Origin: Mycocentrospora acerina
Lineage: Eukaryota > Ascomycota > Dothideomycetes > Pleosporales
DNA length: 64,000 nucleotides
NCBI GenBank assembly: GCA_022701365.1
Contig: JAKUHH010000395.1
Location: 682,001 to 746,000, forward strand
Direction of reading: 5' to 3'
Of the stretch, positions 1-11,829 are shown one piece after another (position 1 is the stretch's first letter; every line of letters starts with the position of its first letter). The notes under the pieces are model-generated. The model searched no databases, was not told the DNA's origin, and saw only the letters and a list, made by a program, of their open reading frames with translations. The translations under genes and the position numbers were made by a program.

Positions 1-1773
1 TTGGGGTCATCCGCCTTGGTGGCTTCTCGCCATCGTCTATGCCGCACAAGACGCTCGGCGACTTGCTGGAGCACCAGTTTCGGCGGTGCATATTCTGTGA
101 CTTTGTCCAGTACTGCTCTGTTGTCGCGGTTCAAGTAAATATCAGTGGCGGACTCCATTGTAGAAAGAGTTTTGCCACCGTTGACAACCTTCGTCTCCTT
201 TGTTTTTAGATTGGTCCATTCTCCATTCTCCCAGTTGTCGAGTTTGAGGCCTTGGAGTCCTTTGTCGACATTGAGGCGTTTGTACCATCGATGCTCGCCT
301 TTTGCAATGGCCATCATGTATCGATGTCGTGCTTCACCTTCGGTGTACTTGATCAGGACGTTCTTGAAAACAGCAAACTTCTCGCTCCACTTTTGCAGCA
401 GAGGCAGCTTGCCAAGAGGGCCTGGCCAGACTGCAGCGAAGCCGTCGTTTTTTGTGTCTGGACGTCCGGTACCGATGGAAAGAAGCAGTGCTGGTGTGCT
501 TTCATCTCCTTTCAGCGATACGTGCTCGCTGTATGCCGCATACGATGGATTGTTTTCGCGAATCCCACCGTCTTTGAAACTCATCAAGCCGTGTTCTCCC
601 AGCTCCGCTGTCAGCATGTCGAAGTAGAAAGGCGCTGCGGACGTTGCCCTAGTCACTTCCCAGATCCTGAGCTGGTCGGCGCCTTCGTTGTAGGGGGTCA
701 CCCACGAGGGCGTGTCAGACTTGTACTTGTGAGGATATGAGCGGAGGAGATGGGCTTCGTTGATTTGACCAGAGTGTGTAGCAGTGAGGCAGATACTGTG
801 TGTTTGAGTCAGTGAAATACCCCGATGACTAGTAGAGGGGATTCAAACTTACGACTGGCATATCCTTTCCACCGGCTTCACGGTACTGCTTGTGCCTGAC
901 CAAGTCGACGAATCCATGGAGCTGTCAGACATTGGAGATGTGCCCGTCTCCTCGTCGGGGTACCACGGGTGCATATCCTTGCCATCGCAGGCTTGGTGGT
1001 GCTTGCAGTATTGTCTAACAATGTTCCGAACAGCCTTCTCCAGTGGTTTGTGATGGTACTTTGTTGCGAGAGGGAGAATGTTTCTCCGGTGTCCGAAAAG
1101 CTCCTGTCCCACTTGGCGGTAGATGTCGAGGCACTGCGGTACTGTCATGCGTAGCCGGGCTAGCATGACTGCTATGAGGCCGCCCGTGCTGGTGCCGTAC
1201 ATGTAGTCAAAGTAGTGACATGGCAGAAGCTCGTCTTCGTTGAACACACGGCGTTCACTCCCCGCCACTGGGCCTTCTTGTGTCTGGATTCGTTGTTCGC
1301 ATTCGGCGATTTCGTGCATGAGGCGCTGGATGATGAGAAGGCTGGAGTAGCCTCGTATACCGCCGCCATCTGCCAAAGCAAGTCAGTGCCGGTTTCATGG
1401 TGTGTTGAGCTCGTTAACAGGCATGTTGGGGTCTTGAGCGCCCTTTGCAAAGCCCCATGAATACGAGAAAAAGGGGGCATGTATGTGCAAGGCAAGATGT
1501 TGATTTTACAGCCTTTGCGACGAGGCTCGAGTGTTGGCCATTGGACCCTTGATCGCGCACTGGCGCATCGCGTCGCGTCGCGGCGTCGTAAATGCAGTGG
1601 CGATACGAAAATGGCAAATACGTACCTAGTGTCAAGATCAGGTCATCCCAGCAATTCTCTCTGGTTACGGCCGTTCTCCACGTCTCGCCCGACCTGTCCA
1701 TGGCCGTGGCCGTAGATACTGTTGTTCGAACGCTTAGCGGGCGAGAGTGCGATTGAGTGGGTGGCTGCAGCAT
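1..1773 (-). CDS. Patatin-like phospholipase, 3' end off the window
   Basis: Three exons: 1626-1773, 853-1369 and 1-795, the last running off the left edge, so the C-terminus is missing. Introns 1370-1625 (256 nt) and 796-852 have GT/AG ends. Joining exons 1 and 2 recreates the oxyanion motif DGGGIRG at about residue 50. The nucleophile elbow GTSTGG follows near residue 108, and exon 3 holds DGGIRENNPS, which supplies the catalytic Asp. These three elements define the patatin Ser-Asp lipid acyl hydrolase fold. Fungal members hydrolyse acyl groups of glycerolipids, and many carry extra C-terminal repeats that cannot be checked here. The start at 1773 gives a 24-residue extension before a second in-frame Met at 1701; either may be used. 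Family assignment is firm; substrate and localisation are unknown. Confidence 0.9.
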
Positions 1774-3017
1774 CTTGACGGATGATTAGCTTGCTGTGTG
1801 GTGCAGTTGGTGGGTTTGCTGGAGCAGTCGAGAGAGGCAGCACGGGCAGCAGCAACACTACATAAGGCCACAGCAGGCCTCATGACGGAGCGGCAGCTGA
1901 GGCCTGGTCGGGGTGCGGGTGCGGGTGTGGCTGATACTTCCGCGAGTGGGGGGGACCAACCTACGTGTGATTTGCTCGCAGCGGGTAAATCGAGCGTGTG
2001 GAGGCTTATGCTTGTTGCTCAGCCTCCTGGGCGCCTTGCGAGCTTTAAATGGCTTGACCGTTCATCCTCCAAGGCGGTCATGCAGAGGATATGCTCGGAG
2101 GACGCAGGAACGGTGCGCCATTATCCAACGGGGCGAGGAGACCAGCTCGTCCCGCGGCCATGTCCAAAGCCTGGGGTAGCACATCACTTGCCCTCGAGGA
2201 CCACCGACGCCAGGCTCGTTGCAGGCAACCTGCGTCGCATCCTGCCTGAACAGGAGCAGGCAGCGTTGGCTTATCCCCAAACAAGAAAGGCCATGGTGTT
2301 CCGAGATCTGCAACGCAGCTGTATCAAGGGCTCCCATCCAGATGACGCCTCCTTGTGACGGCCGGACAGGCAAACGGACAAAGTGCAGGGCAAAGTTTCG
2401 TGAGAGTCACCTGGGGGCGATTACTGGTACAGGCTTCCAAGTGGGAGCAGAGGGCTTTGTGCTCGACACCGAGCCACGGCCCCGTGTCTGGCTCGAAAGA
2501 TTGCGTGGGCTGCTCAGAACCGCGGAACTTTGCCCTGTGGCAACAAAGAAGGCCAGCAGGGCAACGCCAGACAAACCTTTGCAGTCACACTCTGTGCAAC
2601 CTTGCGAAGATGCTCGTAACAGGACCAGGGCTCGCCTAAGCATGGCACCGCCGCAGTCACCGCCAATCAGACTGCCATAGCCCGGCACTGACGTCTGTGT
2701 GCCCTGCCTTCAGCTTCCCATCCACTCGTCTCATGAGGCGCAGCACGCTTTGTAACGCTGCCGAGTGCGCTCTTCATCGACCCGGGCCCATCACTCCACC
2801 TGCCCTTCCATCAGCTTCCCCCAAATCACCCGACTGGCGTGTCCATCCCTATACAAAGCCGCCCTTTCTACGACCTGCCTTGTGTAAACCTGCAACCCGC
2901 AAACACGCCCTGATCCACACCCTGAACTTGCACCCGCCCAATTCTTGACCGCCAGCCCTACAACCAAGCTAAGCCTCACCATTCTACCGTCTCCACTTTG
3001 GTACATCGGCAGACATC
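1774..3017. other. Intergenic region, no gene seen
   Basis: GC-rich spacer between the divergent patatin-like gene and the 170-aa gene. ORFs in several frames overlap each other and show no recognisable domain or splice structure. It probably contains both promoters. Confidence 0.6.
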
Positions 3018-3596
3018 ATGGGTACCTTCAAATCAACCTCAACCTCTGGCACCGCATCCAGCAAAGCAAGCACCCTGTTCGACCTCGACCAGAATAGCGA
3101 GAAATCCATCTTGGTGTACAAGTACCGCTCCGGCGCAAAAGGCCTAGATGTCACCACGGAGCGCGACCTCTGCGCAGAGCTCGACAACAGTGAGTCCACC
3201 ACAGGCCCACACCCCTCGCCTTGTCCCCACACACTAACATAGTCCTCTGTTGCAGACCCATCACTGCCATTCATGCGTGTCACGCGGAAGCCCATTCCTC
3301 GTGGAAATAGCCGTCTGGACATTTCAAACGAAGACCTGCTGCTGCCTGAAGAGCGAGAGAAGCTTGCAGAGAGGTTGCCACCCAAGATTTCCGTCGCTAA
3401 TGTTGGGTTGCCGACCATGGCCAAGTGGAAGCATTTGATCTTGGGCAGCTTCGAGGACTTGTACATTGTCCATCGCGGCCATTCACTTACGCCTGATTCT
3501 TCAAATAACAACTCACCCGAGTCGAGTCAGCACGTCAGCCCTGCGAATACGTTTCCCACTGACAATGCGCACCCCTTGAGGAATCCAGATGCTTGA
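3018..3596 (+). CDS. Unrecognised conserved-looking protein, 170 aa
   Basis: Two exons, 3018-3189 and 3256-3596, with a 66-nt intron (GTGAGT...TGCAG). Joining in phase gives LDNNPSLPFMRVTRKP and a 170-residue product. The N-terminus is Ser/Thr-rich and the C-terminal 35 residues are polar and look disordered. The middle (about 30-130) is a compact mixed-charge segment without signal peptide, membrane segments or cysteine pattern. I do not recognise the family and assign no function. The clean splice and the even composition across the joint support a real gene. Confidence 0.65.
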
Positions 3597-4017
3597 TTCG
3601 AGTGTCACTAGTTGTGTGAGATGCTGCTAAACTCACTGATTCGAGACATGGCTGTCTCTCCAGTTAAACTGTACACCTCCTATTACGTCTTGCCTTTGTG
3701 GTCGTGGCCAGTATGGTACCACTTCCAGCCTCGGCAAGCAAGCGTACTGTCCTTTACGACCACACGTCCTTACACCATACGATACCCACGAGCAAGGCTC
3801 ACTTGCAACGGCGCTGGGCGGAGTTTCTTATTTTTCGTTTCTAGGTGTTGTTGTTCCCTTTGTCGGTCATTTTAGCAATGTGGACTGGTCGAAAAGTGCT
3901 TTTGACACGGTGGACCTTTGCACAGTATGTAGCTATTGTTACACAATACAAGATCATGTATCTTCTTGTCTCACACAATCATCTTTCTTTGTTCCAACTA
4001 CAACCTCCTCTCACCGC
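3597..4017. other. Intergenic region between convergent genes
   Basis: Holds the 3' regions of the + strand gene ending at 3596 and the - strand gene ending at 4018. No further gene seen. Confidence 0.6.
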
Positions 4018-4794
4018 TCAAACCCCCTCTTCGTGCATCCCCCTCAGCACTTCCACTTCTCTCTCAACATCCTCTCCTTCCAAACACCTCACCAGTCCCC
4101 TCCTCGCCCACTCCTCCTCAAACTGCGACGTGCAGCTAAACCTCAAATTCCCAGGACACTTGAAGGAAAACCTCCTCGCCAACTCCCTCGCCTTCACGCC
4201 CCCTTTTGTCTCCACACCCTCTAATGACGACGTTCCCCTCACCGCCCACGCCAGCGCCTGCACACAGTCGACATACTCGTCCATCAACACCCCATTCCCC
4301 CATGCCAACCGCACCACGACCACCGCCTTTGGATACTCGCCACAAAACGCCCTCACCTTCCCCAACACCTCTCCCCACCTCACCACCTCACTCGCCCAAC
4401 ACGCCTCAAACCCCTTCCTATCCCTAATCTCCACACGCCTCACCCTCTCCAGCCACTCTTTTGCACAACCCCCCACGAACCGCTCAAAGTGTTCAACCCC
4501 CGCCACGGCACCCGTGTCGTACCGCCACGTATCAGCAAAGGTGAGTGCGTTGTAGCGAATCTCTAGGCCCCGCGTTTCGCAGTGAAGTTGGCGGTTTACG
4601 AAGCGGAGTTGATTGGAGGAGAGGCGGAGGTAGGAGGTGCTGTCGAGGGGGAGGAGGCGCGTGTGTGGACTGGGGAAGGCGGCACTGTGGGCGACGAGTC
4701 CGCTCGGGTGGGTGAAGAGGTGGGAGTAGATTTGCTGGCGGAGTTCGGGGGGGAGGGATAGTAGAGAGGCGGGGGGTAGTTGTGGTGGAGACAT
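4018..4794 (-). CDS. F-box-like domain protein, 258 aa
   Basis: Intronless 258-aa ORF. Residues 10-30 read LLSLPPELRQQIYSHLF, the leucine-proline opening typical of the F-box-like/2EXR segments abundant in filamentous fungi (LPxELRxxIY). Such domains usually recruit Skp1-Cullin ligases, although many fungal copies are untested. The remainder contains RFVNRQLHCETRGLEIRYNAL, matching the usual N-R-Q-L-x-x-E-T motif after the domain. No repeat domain is visible, so a substrate-binding part cannot be named. A (GA)n(GT)n microsatellite lies 60-100 bp upstream of the ATG. Confidence 0.75.
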   Translation of the reverse strand: MSPPQLPPASLLSLPPELRQQIYSHLFTHPSGLVAHSAAFPSPHTRLLPLDSTSYLRLSSNQLRFVNRQLHCETRGLEIRYNALTFADTWRYDTGAVAGVEHFERFVGGCAKEWLERVRRVEIRDRKGFEACWASEVVRWGEVLGKVRAFCGEYPKAVVVVRLAWGNGVLMDEYVDCVQALAWAVRGTSSLEGVETKGGVKARELARRFSFKCPGNLRFSCTSQFEEEWARRGLVRCLEGEDVEREVEVLRGMHEEGV

Positions 4795-5896
4795 GGATTT
4801 GTTTGGGGGTTGAGTAGAGAAAGTCAGGAGAGAAATTCAAGAGAGAAGGAGAGAAAGAGAGAGAGAGAGAGAGTGTGTGTGTGTGTGTGTGAATGTGTTT
4901 TATCTGTAAATATCATACATCTTCTCCGGAACTGTTATCTTAGTCCACATGCCCTCCCGCCTACTTACCCATCCACTCGGAACGCGAGAAGTTCTAGATT
5001 TTTTTTTCGCGCGTGTTAATGCGACGAGACGTTGATAAGAAAAGGGATCCACCCGGCTTTCTTAGCACACGTAAGGCTGAGGAGCCGCTCGACTCGGGGC
5101 GCTATCCCATCCGCGCAGCGAGTCGTGTTGGCAGGACTGGGAAAGCTGACGTTTTAGCGCTTATCGCTGCAGAGATGGATGCTAAGTTGGGCGTTGCGTG
5201 AGAGAGGGCTTGAGGGAGACGGTGTGGGGGAGACGGTGTAGGGATCATGTGTGGTAGGGGGAGCATGTGTGTGGGAGGATGGGAGAAGGGGGAAGTGTAG
5301 GTGTGTTTGGGGGGCGACATGTTGAGAGATAAGATGCATGGTGGTGCTGTGTTGCTGGTGGTGGTGGTGGTGGTGGTGCTTCTTCTTCTTCTTCTTTGGC
5401 GCAAGGACAGAACAAATTGTCTGGGGCTGTGACGGATGGGCGGACAGAGAGATTGGACGAGTGCCAAAAGCAGGGTAGATGCTAGGAAGGGCCTGTAGAA
5501 GAGGTGTTTGTTGTTTGGGGCTCCTTCTGGGCGGTCAACGTCATCAATGCTCCGATTCGCCAATGGGCAGCGGATCAGGGCAGCAACATGTTTTTTCCTA
5601 GCTTGTTTGCTTTGCTCGGATTGTGTTTCTGTTGAGCGAACAGGAACAGCCGTGGCTCCGCCCAGCACGGCAACCCCAGCTACACGTGCGCGCGCCGGGC
5701 CTTCTGTTTGGACCTTGGCACTCGATCGACGACGAGGTTCGCGCATCACAAACCCTGCCGGCTGCCAGACGGGCTGCTGCAGAGAGCTCTCTCGTTTGGG
5801 CGTCATCTCATCTTTCCTGGCCTGCACGACGCCGCGCCTGCATTCCCACTGCACCTTCTCTCCCCTCTGCTCAACTCGCGCGTCTCTTGGCCCAAC
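4795..5896. other. Divergent intergenic region (F-box-like gene / VTC4)
   Basis: Contains the GA/GT tract and, at about 5353-5397, adjoining (TGG)n and (CTT)n tracts. A long - strand ORF (5102-5953) overlaps the VTC4 start and encodes low-complexity sequence, so I treat it as spurious. Confidence 0.6.
4853..4891. repeat. (GA)n(GT)n compound microsatellite
   Basis: Run of GA dinucleotides passing directly into about nine GT dinucleotides, upstream of the F-box-like gene at 4794 (-). Probably in its promoter or 5' UTR. Confidence 0.95.
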
Positions 5897-8438
5897 ATGA
5901 GGTTCGTCGACCCCCAGCACTGCTCGCGCCCGCTGCCCAATCGCCGCATGCACGCGCGGGCCAGCACGTCAGCGCCGGGCACTAACTAACGCGTCGCCGC
6001 AGGTTCGGACAGCAGCTCAAGCAGTCGCTCAACAAGCAATGGCTGTTCTACTACATCGACTACGAGGGCCTCAAGGAGTCGCTGCGCGCCCACCGTGTGT
6101 GGGATGACGACACGGAGCAGGCTTTTATCCGCCAGCTCGAGAAGGAGCTCGACAAGGTCTACACATTCCAGCGCGTCAAGAGCGAGGAGATTATCCGCCG
6201 CATCGCCGCCTCGGACAAGGAGGTCAATGATGCCGTCGTGCGCGCCCAGCAGCAGACGGGCGGTGACGCCGACGCCTTCGACGACGACTTTGAGCTGCTC
6301 GAGGAGGATCTCAGCGACATCATCGCCGACGTCCACGACCTGGCCAAGTTCACCCAGCTCAACTACACGGGCTTCCAGAAGATCATCAAGAAGCACGACA
6401 AGAACACAAGCTGGGGGCTGAAGCCTGCCTTTGCCGCCCGCCTCAAGCACAAGCCCTTCTTCCAGGACAACTACGACTCGTACGTCGTGAAGCTGTCGCG
6501 CCTGTACGACATTGTTCGCACCCGCGGCAACCCCGTCAAGGGCGACTCATCCGCCGGCGGCAAGCAGCAAAACTTTGTGCGTCAGACAACAAAGTACTGG
6601 GTCCACCCCGACAACATTGTCGAGCTGAAGCTCATCGTCCTCAAGCATCTGCCTGTCCTGGTCTTCAACCCCAACAAGGAGTTCAACGAGGAGGACAGTG
6701 CCATCACATCCATCTACTACGACAACACAGAAACCTGGGAGCTGTACCAGGGCCGTCTGAAGAAGACCGAAGGCGCAGAGGCTATCCGTCTGCGTTGGTA
6801 TGGCGGCATGTCCAGCGACACCATCTTCATCGAGCGCAAGACGCATCGTGAGGACTGGACTGGCGAAGAGTCGGTCAAGGCGCGTTTCAAGCTCAAGGAG
6901 AAGAACGTCAATGCCTACATGCGCGGCGAGCTAGTGCCCGAGAAGATCTTCGAGAAGGAGCGCAGAGAGCAGAAGAGGCCTGAAAAGGATATTGCCTCTG
7001 ACGAGCAGCTCGCCAGAGAGATCCAGTACCGCGTCCTCACCCGCAAGCTCGTCCCCGTTACGCGCTCCTTTTACCACCGCACAGCTTTCCAGCTTCCTGG
7101 TGACGCGCGAGTGCGTATTTCTCTCGATACCGAGCTCACCATGACCCGCGAGGACAATCTGGACGGCAAGAAACGTGCAGGCAACAACTGGCGACGTACA
7201 GACATTGGCGTTGACTGGCCGTTTAAGCAACTCCCAGAGGAAGACAAGGAGATGTTTCCATATGCCGTGCTCGAGGTCAAGCTCCAGACCCAGGCTGGAG
7301 GCGAGCCGCCTCAGTGGATTCGTGATCTGACCTCATCGCATCTTGTCGAAGCCGTGCCCAAGTTCTCAAAGTACATCCACGGTACCGCCACGCTGAACCC
7401 TACCAGAATCCATCTGATTCCGTACTGGTACCCGCAGATGGATGTGGATATCCGTAAGCCAGTCAGCCACAAGTTCGGTATCGAGCGTCCGGGTGCGAGC
7501 AACGACATCAGCACGAGCGGCAACCTTGACGACGACGATGACAGCGAGGACGACGACGCCGTGATGGGGCTTCCGCCTGCAAACGGTAATCAAGATGATG
7601 ACCATCTTAAAAGGCTTCGTGAAGCTCGCGATGTGATGGAGCAGAATGAGATTGCGCGCACTCGTGCTTACGGTACCATTACCAATCCAAACGATCCTAA
7701 CACGCTTGATATCGAAGAGCGTGTGGCCGCTGGACGCGACCGCAACGACGATTACCCCATCTATGATTCCGATAGCGAGGACGAGGATGAGGATCAATTT
7801 GAGGAGGCGAGACGAGTAGGAGGCTTCCGTTATGCTCGCAAATGGGTTGAGCGTCAGGCGGTGGCTGTGAGCACTGCGCTGGTCAATGCCTTTGTCGCAA
7901 TTGTACCCAAGCCTACTCCTACCGCTGTGGGCGACGGCGGTTTCTCTCTCGGCGTGCCGACATGGAAGCAAGCCGGCGAGGTCAAGCGATTCAAGGCTCC
8001 CAAGGGCAAGCGTAAGTTTTCTCTCCTCTACTGTCACATTTTCAATCCCCCCCTTACTAACACACCACAGGTATCCACGTCCCTGTCCGTGTCGAGCCAA
8101 AAGTCCAGCTCGCAACCGAGCGCACATTCCTCGCCTGGCTCGAGTTCTCTATCCTTATCGGCTCTATTGCTGCCACGCTACTCAATTTCGGCGACGGCCT
8201 TGCATTCGCGGCTGCGTGGGCATTCACCGTTATTGCGTGCCTGGCGCTTATCTACAGCGCTGGACTATACCTTTGGCGCGTCAAGATGATCAGGAGCAGG
8301 AGGGCCGTCGTGTACCATGATAAATGGGGACCGACGATGCTCTGCCTGGGAATGTTCTGCGCCGTGGCAATCAGTTTTGGGTTCAGGATTGGCAAGGGTG
8401 GGTATGATGGTGGGCTGAAGGACGGGATGAAGGGATGA
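5897..8438 (+). CDS. VTC4: Vacuolar polyphosphate polymerase, VTC complex catalytic subunit
   Basis: Three exons: 5897-5901, 6003-8011 and 8071-8438, giving 793 aa. The first coding exon is only five bases (ATGAG). The 101-nt intron ends after an ACTAACTAAC branch region, and the joint yields MRFGQQLKQSLNKQW, a canonical SPX start. SPX (about 1-150) senses inositol pyrophosphates. The VTC catalytic tunnel domain (about 190-480) carries the basic IRLRWYGG strand and polymerises ATP gamma-phosphate. The third exon encodes a DUF202-type module with three hydrophobic helices, which in the family conducts the chain into the vacuole. An acidic linker (two D/E-rich runs, about 505-620) separates VTC from membrane domain and makes the protein longer than yeast Vtc4 (721 aa). 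The presence of the whole catalytic domain favours VTC4 over VTC2/3, though paralogues cannot be compared here. Confidence 0.93.
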
Positions 8439-8817
8439 AATGGTGGGTGGTGAGGGAGGAATTTGCTTGAGTGGAGATTGACGATCAAATAATGAGTTGT
8501 TGTTGTTATTATTGTTGTCTTTTGGTTTTTTCGGGAGGTGTTTCCTCAAATCCCCTCTTGGGTGGTGGTGGTGGTGGTGGTGGTAGTTGTTGGTGTGTTG
8601 TTGTCGATCTCATTGCCAAAAGGAGGATATTATCAGTATTATTATCACGGAACTATATGTACGTATTTTATGTCCTGTAGTGTAGCTTAGCATTATACTA
8701 CACATGTAAAGAAAACTGTTCATTTTCCAGTGGTTTTTTTTATTTCATTCAGTTCATTTAGTTCATCCCTTGCTCTCTTTCTACTCCTCCTTCTCCTTCT
8801 CTGTTGTCATGAGAGAT

Positions 8818-8910
8818 GAAGAAGAAGAAGAAGAAGAAGAAGAAGAAGAAGAAGAAGAAGAAGAAGAAGAAGAAGAAGAAGAAGAAGAAGAAGAAGAAGA
8901 AGAAGAAGAA
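8818..8910. repeat. (GAA)31 perfect trinucleotide repeat
   Basis: 93 uninterrupted bases of GAA, about 380 bp downstream of the VTC4 stop. It lies outside any coding frame I can support. Confidence 0.97.
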
Positions 8911-9629
8911 TTATCCGTAGACCTCCCACACGCTTAATAGCTTTGAGTTATTCTATTCCCTCCCCTCCCCCTCTCACCTTCGAATTCACTGGATCAAACT
9001 AAACCCAAACATGGATCTCTCTACAAAACTCTTCCTGCTATTTATTTTACTCTCTTCTTATTTATGTATTTATTCAATCAGTCATTCATTCATTCACGAT
9101 ATTTAAAAAAAAAAAGTGGCCATTTCACCTAAAAGATTGCATATACTTACATACATACAATCGAATAAGTAATGTAAAGCAGTAATCAAGTATCACGCAA
9201 AGTAGGGTAGACGGGGAAAAGAAAAAAGTTAAGATCAAGGAAGGAATAGTCGAGCTTATCATATCATATCGCATCGCATCATATCATATCGCATCATAGC
9301 TGAGCTCAGCTCAGCACAGCTTATCTAACCTAACCCAATCCTATCCAACGTTATTGGAGGAAAGGAAAGAAAAGAATTGCAAAGGAAAGTAAAGCAAAGT
9401 AGAATAAAGTATTAATTTTCACATGGGGCTTTTTTCTTTTCTTTTCTTTCTTTCTTCCTTCCTTCCACGTGGAGGATACACTATACTATACTATACTATG
9501 CTACACTACGACGTGACGTGACATGACACAATACAACATCGTACGGTATGGTGTGGTATGGTACGGTACGGTGCGATAGGATTTTGTTTCCGGGGAGATT
9601 GGATTGCGCATGCAGGGGAGGGGAGGGGG

Positions 9630-9695
9630 GAGGTGCATACATGCATACGTGCATACATGTGTACATACGTGCGTGCGTGTGTGCGTGCGTGCATT
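9630..9695. repeat. GCATACAT / GTGC degenerate microsatellite
   Basis: Alternating purine-pyrimidine stretch of TGCATACATG and GTGCGTGC units, followed by a (GTTT)n tract near 9730-9750. No coding feature overlaps it. Confidence 0.8.
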
Positions 9696-10193
9696 GTGGA
9701 GATGAGGAGGAGGACGGGGCGGCTTGATAGTTTGTTTGTTTGTTTGTTTGAAAGAGAGAGTGGATGGTGTGGCAATGGGGTAAAGGATAAATGGGTAGGG
9801 TTTGTTTTTTTGCTCGTGGGGTTTTGTACTAGAGTGTATAGAGTTGGTGAGATGGCGGGCGGGCAGGCGGGCCGGTCGGTCAGTTAGTGGGGGGGGGGAA
9901 CAAGCATGTTAGGCGTGATGATCGATTATACCTACCAGCCTATGTTGCGAGTCTGTCTGGCAGAAATCGGAATTTTTTGGTCGGGCAAGATGAGCAAGAA
10001 GAAGTATAAACATAGAAAGCTGATAAATAGGAAGAATAGAATAATATGTGACAAGAATTTCATGTTAGGCTAATTTCTTGAACTTTCACCCCGCACGCTG
10101 AAACATACAGCGTCCCCTCCATCACAACGTGATAGGCCTGCCTGGTTCGTCAAGATGCTGACGACACCCTGGCTCACCTGCACTTGCAACTGT

Positions 10194-10194
<1 letters not shown>

Positions 10195-10230
<36 letters not shown>

Positions 10231-10231
10231 T
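10195..10231. repeat. (GTC)n trinucleotide repeat
   Basis: About twelve GTC units with one GCC interruption, about 280 bp downstream of the stop of the BTB gene (10513, -). Confidence 0.9.
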
Positions 10232-10512
10232 GTGCAACGCGTGGTGAGACGTGTATGTCGCTCGAAACGTCAGCGACTTTTTGCATCACGGTGTTGCAAA
10301 GTGCTAGCAAATGTGACGTCCATGTCTGGTAAACAACCAAGGCAACATCGCAATCCAACCGTTGGCGTTCAACTCCTGCTTTTGGAATTGTGGCTGAGAC
10401 CAGAATGAGGCAAATGAATATCGTAATTGGGACCGGTTGTGCTCCGATACATTGTATCATGACTTGCTTCGTGCTGTCAATGCAGATGCAAAGACTTCTT
10501 TAATGAGTTGCC

Positions 10513-11829
10513 TCAAGATGCTACAGGAAGCCCACTGGCCATGCGGAAGAGCTCAAAAGCCAGACCAGGCGTTTCCCTAATCGTCATCTCGACATCTGGG
10601 CGCAATGACAGGTTAGGGTTGGCGCGGAAGGCTTGGATGATAACGTCGCGCAGACCTCGATCTGTATGAAAGGTTGATTCGTATGCCTCTTGGCATGCTT
10701 CTGGGAATTCTGAGCTGTCCACGTGCAGTTGGAGCTGTTGGGCAAACTTGCTTTGCGACAGCACTTTTAGTCCAGCAATATCGTACCTGTATGGCCGTTA
10801 GCGATCATGTTCACAGTGTGCCGATCGATTGAATGGTGCAGTTTAAGATGTGGCTGCAGGCTGACGCGGTCTGCGTCGAATACAGAGGCGAATGCCATCT
10901 TGGCAATGAAAATGATTGGACTCTGAATGGTACACCAGACAAAGGGCGTAAATATCGAGTCTTCTGGCAGGCGCTCTGGCCATGTTGGTGACGCACATCG
11001 CGGTGTTTGTCGGCATTTTTGCGCCGCCCTAACCTGCGCGACGCGACGCAGGCGCAGAAGAAGAGTATGCAGGGCAGGTGCATATGACCCAAAAATCTGG
11101 AAAATAAAAAAAAGAGAGGTCATACGTACTTCTCAGCGATGGCGTACACTTTGGCGTGCGTGACAAGGTGCGCCTTCTCCGCATCAGGCTCACACTCCGA
11201 GTAGACGGTTTCGAGGTCGTCCTCAGCGAAGTGATCGGTAATGGGAGTGCGAGGTGTCTTGATTGATGAGTCAAGAGACTGGAACGTAATTTCGTCTGCA
11301 GGAGGAGTGAGAGGCATGGAGCTGTTGAAACCAGCTACAGACGCAAGCAGTGGGTCTTCTAAAAGGGCAAGATTGAGTTTCTTCGTCCCCCGGCGTCTTG
11401 GGAAGTGCGATGACTGTGGCGAACTAGGTCGAGAGGATCGCTGCGAAAAACGGCGAGATAGTGGCTTGCTTAGATAGTCCAAGTGGTAGAAGTCTGGAAG
11501 GAGAGCCGTTAGCATAGCCTAATGTTGGGAGAAACAAAATACACTCACAATGTATCATGTGCTCAACAGCTGATGGATCATCTTCAGTCAGGTCGATGAT
11601 TCCAGTGTCTGCCTCGCGAAAGGAATTGCGACATGCTCCCTCGAAGAATGTTGATCGGGTTGCAAGAAGTGCTCGGTGCACCGGGTATCTTTTCCCCCCA
11701 CAGACAATGGTCAGATCTGAGTATTTACCGGACTCGAAAAGTCTGACAAGACTTAGCACAAGACAATGTTAGGAAAGGTGTGACTTACGATGCCAGTGCA
11801 GACCTAAGCTCAAGCATTGGGGCGTCCAT
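10513..11829 (-). CDS. BTB/POZ domain protein, 290 aa
   Basis: Four exons: 11789-11829, 11549-11742, 11130-11493 and 10513-10786. Introns are 46, 55 and 343 nt, all GT-AG. The joins rebuild BTB hallmarks: ASLFESGKYSDLTIVCGG, then HRALLATRSTFFEGAC, then HMIHYFYHLDYL, then AIAEKYDIAGLKVLSQ. The BTB fold covers about residues 5-110. A Ser/Pro-rich insert (about 90-150) interrupts it before the AEKYDI helix, followed by a helical tail. Fungal BTB-only proteins of this type mediate dimerisation or Cul3 adaptor contacts; the partner is unknown. The third intron is much longer than its neighbours, but an intervening exon is not needed because AEKYDIAGLK is contiguous across it. A shorter 37-nt option for intron 1 also keeps frame, but the 46-nt version gives the better family match. 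Confidence 0.88.

Larger units (their letters stand above)
8439..10512. other. 2-kb microsatellite-rich spacer
   Basis: No supportable gene between the convergent VTC4 and BTB genes. It is packed with simple repeats: GGT at about 8560-8584, GAA at 8818-8910, ATATC/GCATC pentamers at about 9256-9300, CTATA at about 9481-9500, purine and pyrimidine runs, GTTT at about 9730-9750, and GTC at about 10195-10231. Confidence 0.8.

Noticed and set aside
5102..5953. 283-aa - strand ORF over the VTC4 start
   Set aside because: Low-complexity composition from TGG/CTT repeats, no domain, and it overlaps the supported VTC4 first exon and intron.
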